64,000 nucleotides of DNA from Sulfurimonas sp. SAG-AH-194-C21 (lineage in GTDB: Bacteria > Campylobacterota > Campylobacteria > Campylobacterales > Sulfurimonadaceae): assembly GCF_029215985.1 (NCBI RefSeq), contig NZ_JAEMVC010000005.1, positions 1-64,000 of the forward strand. The letters are read 5' to 3'. This document shows, in pieces, positions 17,413 through 26,811 of the stretch. The translations under genes and the position numbers were made by a program. Each line of letters begins with the position of its first letter. The first letter of the stretch is position 1. The notes under the pieces are model-generated. The model ran no database searches, was not told the origin of the DNA, and saw only the letters and a list, made by a program, of their open reading frames with translations.

Positions 17413-18120
17413 ATGAATGATAAAGTATTTACAAAACCGATAAAAAAACAGTTTGAATTTGATGAAGAAGTAGCAGCCGTTTTTGACGATATGTTAGAAC
17501 GCAGTGTTCCTTTTTATAAAGAGAGCCAAAAAATCACACAGTTTTTTACACATAAAAATTTGAGTGAGGGTGGTATAGTGTATGACCTTGGCTGTTCAAC
17601 TGCATCACTTTTGTTAAATATTCATCGTGGTTTGAGTGTAAACGCAAGATTAGTAGGTCTAGATAACTCTGAAGCTATGCTCAAACAAGCAAGACGAAAA
17701 TGTGAAGCATACGGAGCTGACATAGAAGTCATAAACGCCGATATCTTGGAGTATGAGTATAAAAAAGCAGATGTGTTCATTAGTAACTATACCTTACAGT
17801 TTATAAGACCACTTGTTCGCGAAGAGTTAGTTAAAAAGATTGCATCAAATTTAAAAAAAGAGGGTGTTTTTATATTTAGTGAAAAAGTAATTAGTCATGA
17901 GTCAAAACTCAACAAAGACCTGATAGAGTGTTATTATGACTTTAAAAAAACTCAAGGGTATTCAGAGTATGAGATAATGCAAAAACGCGAGGCTCTAGAG
18001 AATGTTCTTGTTCCATACAGTGAGCAAGAAAATATACAAATGGCAAAAAATGCAGGGTTTAAACACTGTGAAGTACTGTTCCGTTGGGCAAACTTTGCAA
18101 CTTTCATCGCAATAAAATAA
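17413..18120 (+). CDS. cmoA: Carboxy-S-adenosyl-L-methionine synthase CmoA
   Basis: Makes carboxy-SAM from SAM and prephenate; CmoB then uses it to form cmo5U34 in tRNA. 235 residues, normal length. SAM-binding motif [15 protein letters not shown] (about residues 56-70), then [16 protein letters not shown], and [10 protein letters not shown] near residue 127, all typical for CmoA rather than a generic methyltransferase. cmoB is not in this window. The pathway's prephenate comes through chorismate, for which aroK lies nearby. Confidence 0.93.
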   Translation: MNDKVFTKPIKKQFEFDEEVAAVFDDMLERSVPFYKESQKITQFFTHKNLSEGGIVYDLGCSTASLLLNIHRGLSVNARLVGLDNSEAMLKQARRKCEAYGADIEVINADILEYEYKKADVFISNYTLQFIRPLVREELVKKIASNLKKEGVFIFSEKVISHESKLNKDLIECYYDFKKTQGYSEYEIMQKREALENVLVPYSEQENIQMAKNAGFKHCEVLFRWANFATFIAIK

Positions 18121-18210
18121 ATTTCACTTCATATTCCGTCCTTAGCTTTTCTCGCTTAGCTAACGCTATACCTCGTAAATCTGCCTAGGACTATTTTGTA
18201 AAATAAATTT
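18113..18210. repeat. Intergenic element flanked by 12-bp direct repeats
   Basis: TAAAATAAATTT occurs at 18113-18124 (the first copy includes the cmoA stop) and again at 18199-18210. The 74-bp insert between them has near-inverted ends, GTCCTTAG close to its start and CTAGGAC close to its end, and the 8-bp palindrome TTAGCTAA in the middle. It codes for nothing I can see. It looks like a small mobile or REP-type element with a target-site duplication, but a slippage duplication is also possible. Confidence 0.4.
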
Positions 18211-18215
18211 ATAGA

Positions 18216-18449
18216 TTAATATACATTTCCCGTCGGTTCAGGCTTTTTTTTCTTTAAGGCCTCACCCATCTCTTTATAGGTCATAATATCATCTTCGCCA
18301 CACTCTTTGTGATAATACCCTTGCAAATCATAGTACTCTTTACAATCACTATAGTACTTTGCAGAGATACCATGCTTGTTCACACAGCCGCTAAAAAGTA
18401 TACTTAACATTATTAATAGACTTATTTTTATCATACTTATAACAAGCAT
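18216..18449 (-). CDS. Small lipoprotein, unknown function
   Basis: 77 residues. The signal sequence ends in the lipobox LFSGC (Cys at residue 22), so a membrane-anchored lipoprotein. The mature part is short, with two more cysteines (DCKEYY and KECGEDD) that might pair. AGG lies about 10 bases before the ATG at 18449; an internal ATG at 18434 would also leave a full signal. It follows nth by 9 bp on the same strand. No family recognised. Confidence 0.65.
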   Translation of the reverse strand: MLVISMIKISLLIMLSILFSGCVNKHGISAKYYSDCKEYYDLQGYYHKECGEDDIMTYKEMGEALKKKKPEPTGNVY

Positions 18450-18458
18450 TTTTTATAC

Positions 18459-19112
18459 CTAAACTTTAAAAGTCTCTTTCGTTTTACAAAACTCAGTTAA
18501 AAAACATTTCTCACAGTCAGGATTTTTAGCCTTACATATATAGCGACCAAATAAAACCATACCTTGATGCAGAGCATGTAGATCATTTTTAAACTTTTTA
18601 ACTAATGTTGCTTCTGTAGCTATAGCCGTTTTGTCATCACTCAAACCAAGTCTATGTGCCACTCGAAAAACATGAGTGTCAACAGCCATAAGATTTGCCC
18701 CTGTGTACTCAATCATCACAACATTTGCAGTTTTTTGACCTACTCCTGCGAGTGTTTGTAGCTCTTTTGTATCAAGAGGAACTACTCCATCATAGACCTC
18801 TTCGACACGTTGAGCCATAAGAATGATATTTTTTGCTTTATTATTAAAAAAAGAGCAAGAATTTATAAATGACTTAACATCATCAAGCTCTGCGTTTGCT
18901 AACTCTTTTGTTCCAGGGTACTTTGCAAAAAGAGAAGGTGTTAAAATATTTACTCGCTTATCAGTACATTGAGCAGAAAGTGCAACTGCAACAACTAACT
19001 CATAAGCATTGGTATATGAAAGCTCTGTAACTGCATCATCATAGCGCTCTATAAAGAGCTGGTGAATCTCTAAAATTTCTTTTTTTGTAGCTTTTTTTAC
19101 TTTTTTTATCAT
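18459..19112 (-). CDS. nth: Endonuclease III
   Basis: Bifunctional DNA glycosylase/AP lyase for oxidised pyrimidines in base-excision repair. 217 residues. Helix-hairpin-helix LAGVGQKTANVV (catalytic Lys within it) is followed by MAVDTHVFRVAHRLGL with the catalytic Asp, and the C-terminal 4Fe-4S cluster loop C-x6-C-x2-C-x5-C is intact (CKAKNPDCEKCFLTEFC). The start at 19112 follows a lysine-rich stretch; divergent from the hybrid kinase. Confidence 0.95.
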   Translation of the reverse strand: MIKKVKKATKKEILEIHQLFIERYDDAVTELSYTNAYELVVAVALSAQCTDKRVNILTPSLFAKYPGTKELANAELDDVKSFINSCSFFNNKAKNIILMAQRVEEVYDGVVPLDTKELQTLAGVGQKTANVVMIEYTGANLMAVDTHVFRVAHRLGLSDDKTAIATEATLVKKFKNDLHALHQGMVLFGRYICKAKNPDCEKCFLTEFCKTKETFKV

Positions 19113-19134
19113 AACAGTAGTTTAGCATTGTTTA

Positions 19135-19143
19135 TGATATAAT
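19135..19143 (+). promoter_or_regulatory. Extended -10 promoter of the hybrid kinase gene
   Basis: TGATATAAT, an extended -10 element (TGN then TATAAT at 19138-19143), 33 bp before the ATG at 19177. AAAGGAA just before the ATG is the ribosome-binding site. Confidence 0.5.
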
Positions 19144-19176
19144 CAACTAAAATTATTATAAATAAAAGGAATATAG

Positions 19177-21126
19177 ATGGGTGTTCTTTCACTATTTTCG
19201 TCAAAAAAAACAAAGAGAAAATCTGATACAACCGATAACAAGCTTCTGTTTGATGAGTACTTAGATAAAGGTTTTTACTCTAGTATAGTGGATAACTCAA
19301 AATCTATGATCCTTTACTTCTTTCAAGGTCAAGGCTGGATTGGTGCAAACAAGACTTTTTTCCAAACGATGAAGTATAAAAATATAGATGAATTTATATC
19401 GCAAAATGATAGCATTAGAGATCTATTTTTAAGTGAGAGTGAAGAGATATTTACCGAGTCTGATAAGTCTTGGTTAGACTATATAAAAAAGTATCAAAGT
19501 GCAGGTTATCGTGTAACAATTGCAAAAGAGAAAGGCACTATCCTCGTTATTGATGCCAAGTGTCATACAGACCTTAAAAATAAAAACTTTTATATTTTAG
19601 AACTTGAGGATGTTACAGAGTTACATAATGCAGAGTTAAAAACACAAGAGGTTGAGAAATTAAAAACTCGTTTTTTAGCTAATATAGGACATGAATTTCG
19701 TACTCCTATGAATGGTATTTTAGGTTTTATAGAACTTTTTGGACAGACATCATTAGACGAAAATCAAAATGAATATATAAATATGATTAGTAAATCTTCT
19801 AAAAGTTTGATGACTAACATTGAAACACTTTTAGAACTCTCACAACTTCAAGGTGGTCGTTTAGAAATAAATTCCTTGGAGTTTAATATATTACCTGAGA
19901 TGGAAAAGTTAGCATATACTTTTTATCAAAGTGGCATAGAAAAAGGCATAAAAGTACTTACTTTTATTGATCCAAAACTTCCTCAAGAACTTTACAGTGA
20001 TGCAAAAAAAATCAATCAAATTATGTTCTCCCTCATTCAAAATGCCATAAAGTTTACACCAAGAGGTGGTAAGGTTGTCATTGAGGTTAAACTACTTAAA
20101 CGTCAGAAAAATGGTGATTGTAGTATAGGTTTTGGTATCAGAGATAATGGCAAAGGCATCTCTCAAGAGCAAATAGCACTTATAAATGAACCTTTTACTG
20201 CTGGAGCACATGCAGACGAGAGACTAGGAGTTGGATTGGCTCTTTCACATGGTTTAGTTGAGCTCTTTGGCTCAGAGCTACATATAAAGTCAAAAGAAGA
20301 TGCAGGAACTTATGTGAATTTTGTTCTTGACTTTAAAGCTGCTCGTGGACAAAACTATAAAATGATGCCTAAGCGTAAAGTGAAAGTTCTCTTACTCGAT
20401 CAAAAGAAAGTTGAAGAAGCAAACTTTTTAACTATTTATCTGCGTTCTTTCGCACTAGATGTTGTAAAATCAAATCAGTTAGATAAAAATGTATATGAGG
20501 GTGTTGATGCTCTATATATTGTTGCAAATCAAAATGACTCTTCTTGGATGTTAGAACTTGGTACATATACTAAGAAAACACCGATTATTTTATTACTTGA
20601 AGAGAATGAGAAACTACAAACAAAATTAACACATATCGTAAGTGAAGTTATAAGAAAACCTCTTTTACCTACTGATGTTGCGAAACATTTATACTCTGTG
20701 AGTGCGATGAGTTTAAAAACACACAGTGAGAAAGTTGTGAAGATACAAGAGAAGGTTAGTGCTCTTGTAGTCGAAGATAATCTTATCAATCAAAGACTTA
20801 TACAGATTCTCCTTCAGGGTTATAATATCTCAGTAAGTACAGCTTCAGATGGTGTAGAAGCTGTGCAACAATGCAATAAAAGTAAGTTTGATATTATTTT
20901 TATGGATATAGATATGCCAGAAAAAAATGGAATAGAAGCGACAAAAGATATTAAGCAGAGTATGAATATAAATAAATTAACTCCAATTGTTGCTTTAACT
21001 GCCATGGCTATGGAAGGTGATAGAGATATGCTTATCCAAAATGGTCTTGATGATTATATGGCTAAACCGCTTAACCGAGATAAACTAGAATTTATGCTTG
21101 ATAAATATCTAAAGACAAGAGCATAG
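19177..21126 (+). CDS. Soluble hybrid sensor histidine kinase / response regulator
   Basis: 649 residues, no membrane segment. A PAS-like N-terminal sensor (about 25-150) is followed by the H-box ANIGHEFRTPMNG with H172, a HATPase domain (N box SLIQNAIKFTP, G box near 348), a degenerate receiver-like segment (about 394-500, KVLLLDQKKVEE without an acceptor Asp) and an intact C-terminal receiver (VEDNLINQ, acceptor D577 in IIFMDIDMP, Lys in MAKPLN). The arrangement resembles BarA/ArcB-type phosphorelay proteins, but no HPt domain is present. Signal and output are unknown. Confidence 0.87.
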   Translation: MGVLSLFSSKKTKRKSDTTDNKLLFDEYLDKGFYSSIVDNSKSMILYFFQGQGWIGANKTFFQTMKYKNIDEFISQNDSIRDLFLSESEEIFTESDKSWLDYIKKYQSAGYRVTIAKEKGTILVIDAKCHTDLKNKNFYILELEDVTELHNAELKTQEVEKLKTRFLANIGHEFRTPMNGILGFIELFGQTSLDENQNEYINMISKSSKSLMTNIETLLELSQLQGGRLEINSLEFNILPEMEKLAYTFYQSGIEKGIKVLTFIDPKLPQELYSDAKKINQIMFSLIQNAIKFTPRGGKVVIEVKLLKRQKNGDCSIGFGIRDNGKGISQEQIALINEPFTAGAHADERLGVGLALSHGLVELFGSELHIKSKEDAGTYVNFVLDFKAARGQNYKMMPKRKVKVLLLDQKKVEEANFLTIYLRSFALDVVKSNQLDKNVYEGVDALYIVANQNDSSWMLELGTYTKKTPIILLLEENEKLQTKLTHIVSEVIRKPLLPTDVAKHLYSVSAMSLKTHSEKVVKIQEKVSALVVEDNLINQRLIQILLQGYNISVSTASDGVEAVQQCNKSKFDIIFMDIDMPEKNGIEATKDIKQSMNINKLTPIVALTAMAMEGDRDMLIQNGLDDYMAKPLNRDKLEFMLDKYLKTRA

Positions 21127-21193
21127 TAGAGTATCGTTTAATAACTATTAGTTAATTCCTATTACACTTGACTTATAAAACAAAGGAATACGA

Positions 21194-22024
21194 ATGAAAC
21201 TAGCTAGAACAATTTTATCCGCAGTATTATTAACTGGAGTTGTGGCTTCAGCTAACACTCTTGTAACAGTTAACGGAAAAGCAATCACACAAGAAGCAGT
21301 CGAGACAGAACTTATGACTGGTACTCAAGGAAGATTTAACCAGCTACCAGCTGAAAAACAAGCTGAATTTAGACAGCAGGTACTACAGCAACTTATAGGT
21401 AAAGAACTTATCTATGGTGATGCAAAAAAAACAGGTGTACTAAAGACAAAAGAGTACAAAGTTGAATATAAAAAACTTGAAGAACGCATGAAAAAAGAAC
21501 TTGCTATTCAAGTATGGCAAAAAAATCTTGTAGATGACATTAAAGTTTCAGATGCTACACTAAAAGACTACTACAACAAAAACAAAGAAGAGTTTAACGA
21601 GAAAGAAGCAGTTCATGCTCGTCATATTTTAGTAAAAGAAGAAGCTGCTGCTAAAGCACTTATAAATGAACTAAAATCTTTAAGTGGTCAAAAATTACAA
21701 ACAAAGTTTGAAGAACTTGCAAGAGAGAACTCAACAGGACCAAGTGGACCAAAAGGTGGAGACTTAGGTTTCTTTGCTCAAGGGCAAATGGTTCCCGCGT
21801 TTAATGATAAAGTATTTACTATGAAAGTTGGTACGATAACTACCACACCTGTTAAAACACAGTTTGGTTACCATATTATTTTTCTTCAAGAGAAAAAAGA
21901 CAAAGCTACTAGAAGTTTTACAGAGGTAAAGCCTTTTATAGAACAACGTTTGAAAATGGAAAAATTTAAGTCTGTTATGCAAGAAAAAATGGCAGCACTT
22001 CAGAAGAAAGCCACAATTAAGTAG
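21194..22024 (+). CDS. Periplasmic peptidylprolyl isomerase/foldase, PEB4/SurA-like
   Basis: 276 residues. Signal peptide about 1-20 (SAVLLTGVVASANT), N-terminal SurA-like chaperone helices (about 25-130), then a parvulin domain (about 135-235) with VHARHILVKEE and FEELARENSTGPSGPKGGDLGFF, and a C-terminal helix. This is the layout of Campylobacter PEB4 (Cbf2), which helps outer-membrane protein assembly. AAAGGAA precedes the ATG. The desulfhydrase-like gene begins 11 bp downstream. Confidence 0.9.
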   Translation: MKLARTILSAVLLTGVVASANTLVTVNGKAITQEAVETELMTGTQGRFNQLPAEKQAEFRQQVLQQLIGKELIYGDAKKTGVLKTKEYKVEYKKLEERMKKELAIQVWQKNLVDDIKVSDATLKDYYNKNKEEFNEKEAVHARHILVKEEAAAKALINELKSLSGQKLQTKFEELARENSTGPSGPKGGDLGFFAQGQMVPAFNDKVFTMKVGTITTTPVKTQFGYHIIFLQEKKDKATRSFTEVKPFIEQRLKMEKFKSVMQEKMAALQKKATIK

Positions 22025-22034
22025 ATAATTACTT

Positions 22035-22901
22035 TTGCACCCTATCTCTCCCATTTCTAAAATTAACATAGATGGAAGAGAGTTTTTTATCAAAAGAGAT
22101 GAGACTATAGATCCTTATCTCTCTGGTAATAAATATCGAAAACTCTATACACTACTCCAAACCCCCAAAGAAAACTTTACTACAATCATCTCCTATGGTG
22201 GTACACAATCAAACGCCATGCTCGCACTCGCTGCCATATGTAAAAGTAAAGCATGGGAGTTTATCTATTACACTAAAAAAATTAGCCCTATAATTAAAGC
22301 ACAAGAGTATGGAAACTATTATGAGTCATGCTCACTTGGGATGCAAACTATAGAGATTGAGTATGATTTGTACAAAGAGTATATATCGGGCTTGCGTTTA
22401 GGTTTAGATGAGAAAACTTTACTAATAGACCAAGGTGGTGCAGATGTGATGGCAAAAGAGGGTTTGAGAGTATTAGCTGATGAGTTAAGAGAGCAGTTTA
22501 AAGACGAAAAATTCTTAGGTATAAAAGCTGTTGCTACACCCTCTGGAACAGGAACTACAGCACTTTACCTTGCACTTACTTTGCCTGAGTACATAGTTTA
22601 TACAACGCCATGTATAGGGAGTGTTACTTATCTAAGAGAGCAGATGCAGGCACTTCACAGTATTCCAAAAAACTTAATCATTTTAGAGCCTAAAAGAAAG
22701 TACCACTTTGCTAAACTCTATGATGAGTTCTTTGAGATGTATAAAAAAGTAAAAGAAGCTGGTGTGGAGTTTGATTTGTTATATGCACCCTCTATGTGGC
22801 TATCTCTCTTAGAAAATACTAAAGAGAGTGTTGTGTATATACATAGTGGGGGTCTGAGTGGAAATAGAAGTATGCTTGCGAGATACAAGCGTAAACGTTA
22901 A
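22035..22901 (+). CDS. PLP-dependent ACC deaminase/D-cysteine desulfhydrase family protein
   Basis: 288 residues. The sequence FIKRDETIDPYLSGNKYRKL (PLP lysine in GNKYRK) and SYGGTQSNAMLALAA match the ACC deaminase/DcyD branch of fold-type II PLP enzymes. Known members deaminate 1-aminocyclopropane-1-carboxylate or release H2S and pyruvate from D-cysteine; which applies here is not visible. Start is TTG at 22035, with no in-frame ATG before the first conserved motif. Convergent with the nitroreductase gene, 4-bp overlap of ends. Confidence 0.8.
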   Translation: MHPISPISKINIDGREFFIKRDETIDPYLSGNKYRKLYTLLQTPKENFTTIISYGGTQSNAMLALAAICKSKAWEFIYYTKKISPIIKAQEYGNYYESCSLGMQTIEIEYDLYKEYISGLRLGLDEKTLLIDQGGADVMAKEGLRVLADELREQFKDEKFLGIKAVATPSGTGTTALYLALTLPEYIVYTTPCIGSVTYLREQMQALHSIPKNLIILEPKRKYHFAKLYDEFFEMYKKVKEAGVEFDLLYAPSMWLSLLENTKESVVYIHSGGLSGNRSMLARYKRKR

Positions 22902-23578
22902 TCTATAAAAGTTACAGACTCAGTTAAATCTACACGTTTGGGTTGATAAGAGTTTATTTTTGCATCTTTATCTGAATAACCTAGAACGACACTATAAAGT
23001 AGTGCTAAATCATCAGGAGCTTCGAGTGCCTCTGCTACAACACGACCAAACTCAGTAGTAGAACCTTGAGGACAAGAGTCTATGCCAAACTCTTGTGCTG
23101 CAAGCATAACACTTTGCATATATGCACCACAATCAATAAGCGCACCTTGAGAACCATCAATATTTGCTTTATTTGTAAAGACAAATATAACAGTCTGTGC
23201 CCCAAACCATCTAAAGTTATCTTTCCACATCTCGATACGAGTATCATTGTCTTTTCTATCCACTTCCATAAGTTTATAAAGATTTGAGCCAGTTACTATA
23301 CGGCGTTTTTTATATGGATTTGTCCATTTTACAGGGTAGTACTGAATAAACTGATCATTTGTGATACCCTCATCCATTTTAGTGATGACTGCATCTCCAA
23401 CTCGCTTTAGTGTATCAGCATTACTTACAGCATAAGTGACCCATGGTTGCATGTTCGCTCCACTTGGAGTCATACCTGCGGCTGTGAGTATTTTCTCTAA
23501 AGTTTCTTGGGGTATTTTTGTATCACTGTACGCTCTTTTTGAAGAACGATTTTGTAAAGCTTCTAAAACAGTTGGCAT
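22898..23578 (-). CDS. Nitroreductase family protein
   Basis: FMN-dependent oxidoreductase of the NfsB-like family. 226 residues from ATG 23578, which has AAGGA 6 bases upstream; an in-frame TTG at 23584 lies on that spacer and is less likely. Seen: RSSKRAYSDTKIP (FMN phosphate-binding arginines), GMTPSGANMQPW (FMN-binding) and SCPQGSTTEF/ALLYSVVLGY near the end. Substrate could be a quinone, flavin or nitro compound. Stands alone, facing away from clpB. Confidence 0.85.
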   Translation of the reverse strand: MPTVLEALQNRSSKRAYSDTKIPQETLEKILTAAGMTPSGANMQPWVTYAVSNADTLKRVGDAVITKMDEGITNDQFIQYYPVKWTNPYKKRRIVTGSNLYKLMEVDRKDNDTRIEMWKDNFRWFGAQTVIFVFTNKANIDGSQGALIDCGAYMQSVMLAAQEFGIDSCPQGSTTEFGRVVAEALEAPDDLALLYSVVLGYSDKDAKINSYQPKRVDLTESVTFID

Positions 23579-23659
23579 ATACAATCCTTTGATGAAATTA
23601 TAGTGAAATTATATTAAGAAATTTATAAAAGTTAGATATGAATGTAATTATATAAGAAA

Positions 23660-23690
23660 CTTGACAAAGAGTGACTCAACTTGCTATAAT
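23660..23690 (+). promoter_or_regulatory. clpB promoter with overlapping HAIR-like (HspR) operator
   Basis: TTGACA (23661-23666) and TATAAT (23685-23690), 18 bp apart, form a near-consensus sigma-70 promoter. On top of the -35 lies CTTGACA-N7-ACTCAAC (23660-23680), close to the HAIR consensus CTTGAGT-N7-ACTCAAG bound by HspR, with exact 7-bp spacing, 5/7 and 6/7 matches. HspR represses clpB in Campylobacter and Helicobacter. Operator function is inferred. The ATG is 22 bp after the -10. Confidence 0.6.
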
Positions 23691-23711
23691 TTGAATACAA
23701 AAGGAGATACA

Positions 23712-26291
23712 ATGAATAATAATATTTTTGAAAAATTAACACACAATCTAACTCAGGCAATAGAGAGCGCTATATCTTTAGCTCTTCATAACAAAAATCA
23801 AGAGGTACAAAGCACACACTTTTTGTGGGCACTTCTTACAAACTCTGATTCACTCTTAAATCAGATGCTACGAAAAATGAATGTAGATAAGATTGCGATG
23901 GAGTTAGATATAAAAAGTTTGACTGAAAAATTGCCAAAATCTTCATCTGTCACTAAAGAGAGTATACGACTCTCTAAGGCTTTTGTTGAGACTTTAGAAA
24001 AGGGTGCTGGACTTATGGCACAAAATGGTGATTCTTTTTTAGCAGTAGATACATATATACTTGCAAATTTAAAGTCTGAACCCTACTCAAGTATACTTCC
24101 AAAGTATATAGATATTTTAGAGCTTACAAAAAATATTGAAGCATCTAGAGGGGGTGCAAAAATAGACTCTCAAAGTGCAGATGAAACACTAGACTCTTTA
24201 GCTAAGTATGGAATCGATTTAACAAGTCAAGCGGCAGAAGGAAAACTCTCGCCTGTTATAGGACGCGATGAAGAGATAACTCGTATGATGCAGATACTCA
24301 TCCGTAAAACAAAAAACAATCCTATATTACTAGGTGAACCCGGAGTTGGTAAAACAGCTTTAGTAGAAGGACTTGCGCAAAAGATATATGCAGGAGATGT
24401 TCCAACTTCTTTGCAGAACAAAAGAGTAATTGCCCTTGATATGAGTGCTTTAATTGCAGGTGCAAAATATAGAGGAGAGTTTGAAGATAGACTCAAGGCT
24501 GTTATAGAAGAGGTAAAAGAGAACGGGAAAATAATTCTTTTTATTGATGAAATCCACACTATAGTTGGTGCGGGAGCCGGTGAGGGTGGAATGGATGCTG
24601 CAAATATATTAAAACCAGCACTTGCTCGAGGTGAACTTAATACCATAGGTGCAACTACACTTAAAGAGTATAGAAAGTATTTTGAAAAAGATACAGCTCT
24701 GCAACGTAGATTTTTATCTATTAATCTAAGTGAGCCAACTGTAAATCAATCGCTTCAAATTCTTCGTGGAATTAAAGAGCGTTTAGAGACACACCATAAT
24801 GTGACTATTACAGATAGCGCTCTTGTAGCAGCAGCTAGGTTAAGTGATAGATATATCGCTGATAGATTTTTACCAGATAAGGCGATAGACCTTATAGATG
24901 AAGCAGCAGCTGAGCTAAAGATGCAGATAGAGTCAGAACCAACAGTACTTTCTCGTGCTAAACGCCAACACTCTGAGTTAATGGTAGAAAAAGAAGCACT
25001 CAAGATGGAAGATACTCCTGCAAATAAGAAGCGTCTTTTAGAGATAGAAAAAGAGTTAGCAGATGTAACAGAAGAGGTACAAAAGCTTACTTCACAGTTT
25101 GAGACAGAAAAAGAGGTTTTTGAGAAAATATCTTCTATAAAAGGTGAGATTGAATCTAAACGCAGAGAAGCAGAGCTAGCGAAGGGTTCTAGTGACTTTA
25201 ACAAGGCTGCTGAGATTGAGTATGGAGATATTCCTAAACTTTTAGAAGAAGAAAAAACTATCAATGAAAACTGGGATAGATTACAAGCAGAGGGAACACT
25301 TCTTAAAAACAGTGTAGATGAAGACTCTATCGCTGGTGTCGTGTCGCGTTGGACTCATATACCAGTGAGTAAAATGTTGCAATCTGAACAGACTAAAATT
25401 TTGCATGTAGAAGATGAACTCAACAAAACAGTTATAGGTCAAGAAAAAGCGACTCATGCAGTCTCTCGTGCTATTAAACGCAACAAAGCAGGTTTAAGTG
25501 ATGCTAACTCGCCTATTGGTAGTTTTCTCTTTCTGGGGCCTACAGGAGTAGGTAAAACACAGACAGCAAAAACATTGGCTAAATTTTTGTTTGATAGCCA
25601 AGATGCACTTATCCGAATAGATATGAGTGAGTATATGGAAAAGCATTCTGTATCGCGTTTAGTTGGAGCTGCTCCTGGTTATGTTGGGTATGATGAGGGT
25701 GGACAACTCACTGAAGCAGTGCGAAGAAAACCTTACTCGGTTATTTTGTTTGATGAGGTAGAAAAAGCTCATCCTGATGTGTTTAACATTTTACTCCAAG
25801 TTTTAGATGATGGACGTTTGACTGACAACAAAGGTGTGACAGTTGATTTTTCAAATACTATTATCATACTTACATCAAATCTTGCAAGTGATAAAATCAT
25901 AGCAAATGAGCCAAGTGAAGAGCTTGATGCTATGGTTATGAGTGAATTAAAACAAGCTTTTAAACCAGAATTTTTAAATAGACTTGATGATGTAGTGATA
26001 TTTAATGCACTTGGACAAAAAGATATTGTAGGAATTGTAGATATTTTCTTTGAAGATATTGTACAAAAAGTAAAAGATAGAGATATCACACTGACTCTGA
26101 GCAGTGAGGCAAAAAGATATATTGCAGAGGCTGGTTTTGACCCTATATATGGTGCTAGACCTCTTAAACGTGCACTTTATGAGATAGTTGAGGATAAATT
26201 AGCTGACTTGATTTTAGGTGGAGAGGTGAGAGAAGGATCGAATGTAGAGTTTGTAAAAACGGGTGAAAATATAGAAGTTATAGTCACTTAA
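23712..26291 (+). CDS. clpB: ATP-dependent disaggregase ClpB
   Basis: Hexameric AAA+ chaperone that, with DnaK, extracts proteins from aggregates. 859 residues from ATG 23712 (AAGGAGA 4 bases upstream); an in-frame ATG at 23661 lies on the promoter -35 and is rejected. N-domain (1-150), NBD1 with Walker [10 protein letters not shown] and Walker [10 protein letters not shown], coiled-coil M domain (about 400-520, with Glu/Lys-rich heptads) and NBD2 with GPTGVGKTQ and [12 protein letters not shown]. No ClpP-binding loop, as expected of ClpB. Single-gene unit under the HAIR-like operator. Confidence 0.96.
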   Translation: MNNNIFEKLTHNLTQAIESAISLALHNKNQEVQSTHFLWALLTNSDSLLNQMLRKMNVDKIAMELDIKSLTEKLPKSSSVTKESIRLSKAFVETLEKGAGLMAQNGDSFLAVDTYILANLKSEPYSSILPKYIDILELTKNIEASRGGAKIDSQSADETLDSLAKYGIDLTSQAAEGKLSPVIGRDEEITRMMQILIRKTKNNPILLGEPGVGKTALVEGLAQKIYAGDVPTSLQNKRVIALDMSALIAGAKYRGEFEDRLKAVIEEVKENGKIILFIDEIHTIVGAGAGEGGMDAANILKPALARGELNTIGATTLKEYRKYFEKDTALQRRFLSINLSEPTVNQSLQILRGIKERLETHHNVTITDSALVAAARLSDRYIADRFLPDKAIDLIDEAAAELKMQIESEPTVLSRAKRQHSELMVEKEALKMEDTPANKKRLLEIEKELADVTEEVQKLTSQFETEKEVFEKISSIKGEIESKRREAELAKGSSDFNKAAEIEYGDIPKLLEEEKTINENWDRLQAEGTLLKNSVDEDSIAGVVSRWTHIPVSKMLQSEQTKILHVEDELNKTVIGQEKATHAVSRAIKRNKAGLSDANSPIGSFLFLGPTGVGKTQTAKTLAKFLFDSQDALIRIDMSEYMEKHSVSRLVGAAPGYVGYDEGGQLTEAVRRKPYSVILFDEVEKAHPDVFNILLQVLDDGRLTDNKGVTVDFSNTIIILTSNLASDKIIANEPSEELDAMVMSELKQAFKPEFLNRLDDVVIFNALGQKDIVGIVDIFFEDIVQKVKDRDITLTLSSEAKRYIAEAGFDPIYGARPLKRALYEIVEDKLADLILGGEVREGSNVEFVKTGENIEVIVT

Positions 26292-26350
26292 CAACACTTT
26301 AAGTAAATTTTTTGTATTATTTCGAACTTAATTTTATATAAGGATATGTC

Positions 26351-26485
26351 ATGAAAAGAACATACCAACCCCATTCAACACCAAGAAAAAGAACTCACGG
26401 TTTTAGAGCACGTATGGCTACTAAGAACGGTCGTAGAGTTTTAAACCGTCGTAGAGCTAAAGGTCGTAAAAGATTGTCAGTTTAG
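26351..26485 (+). CDS. rpmH: Ribosomal protein bL34
   Basis: 44 residues, [18 protein letters not shown] start, Arg/Lys-rich, GFRARM and KGRKRLSV end: a complete bL34 of the large ribosomal subunit. AAGGATA precedes the ATG. First gene of the rpmH-rnpA-yidD-yidC-jag-mnmE cluster, an order shared with Helicobacter and Campylobacter. Confidence 0.97.
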   Translation: MKRTYQPHSTPRKRTHGFRARMATKNGRRVLNRRRAKGRKRLSV

Positions 26486-26499
26486 GCGGATTTTACACA

Positions 26500-26811
26500 C
26501 TGAAACTCCATAAGGAGTTTCAATATGTATATAACAAAGGTAAAAATCAACATTCCCATGGAATCGTTCTTTTTTTCCTTCCTCACAATGGAACTCAAAA
26601 AGTAGGTTTTACTGCAACAAAAAAGTTAGGGAATGCTGTAAAGCGTAACCGAGCTAAGCGTCGTATGAGAGCACTTTTTCGAGAACACTCCAAAAACCTC
26701 AAAGATGGCTCTTATATTTTCGTTGCAAAAGTAGGACTCTTTGATTCAACTCATGAAAAACTTCAAAATGATTTTATTAAAGTATTAAAAAATGCGAAAA
26801 CTTTTACTTAA
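26500..26811 (+). CDS. rnpA: Ribonuclease P protein component, with non-standard start codon
   Basis: Protein subunit of RNase P, which trims tRNA 5' ends. The frame shows LHKEFQYVYNKGK, VGFTATKKLGNAVKRNRAKRRMRALFREH and a basic C-terminus, and ends at 26811: a full RnpA of about 103 residues (usual 105-120). No ATG, GTG or TTG exists between the in-frame stop at 26467-26469 and the first conserved residues. The candidates are CTG 26500 (MKLHKEF) and ATT 26473. I chose CTG; GGCGGA lies 9 bases before it. The end overlaps yidD by 20 bp. Function is sure; the start is not. Confidence 0.85.
   Translation: MKLHKEFQYVYNKGKNQHSHGIVLFFLPHNGTQKVGFTATKKLGNAVKRNRAKRRMRALFREHSKNLKDGSYIFVAKVGLFDSTHEKLQNDFIKVLKNAKTFT
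26502..26521 (+). promoter_or_regulatory. Hairpin at the rnpA start covering a Shine-Dalgarno sequence
   Basis: Perfect 8-bp inverted repeat GAAACTCC/GGAGTTTC with loop ATAA. Its left arm starts on the last base of the proposed CTG start and its right arm contains TAAGGAG, followed 7 bases later by an ATG (26525) in another frame. Base pairing is seen directly; a regulatory role is inferred. Confidence 0.4.

Noticed and set aside
24227..24646. 139-codon minus-strand frame inside clpB
   Set aside because: Shadow of the conserved NBD1 reading frame of clpB, with no start signal or own motif.
26525..26605. 26-codon frame with a good SD inside rnpA
   Set aside because: Its product has no RnpA-like residues and it sits in an overlapping frame. 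It is kept only as a possible regulatory start in the findings.
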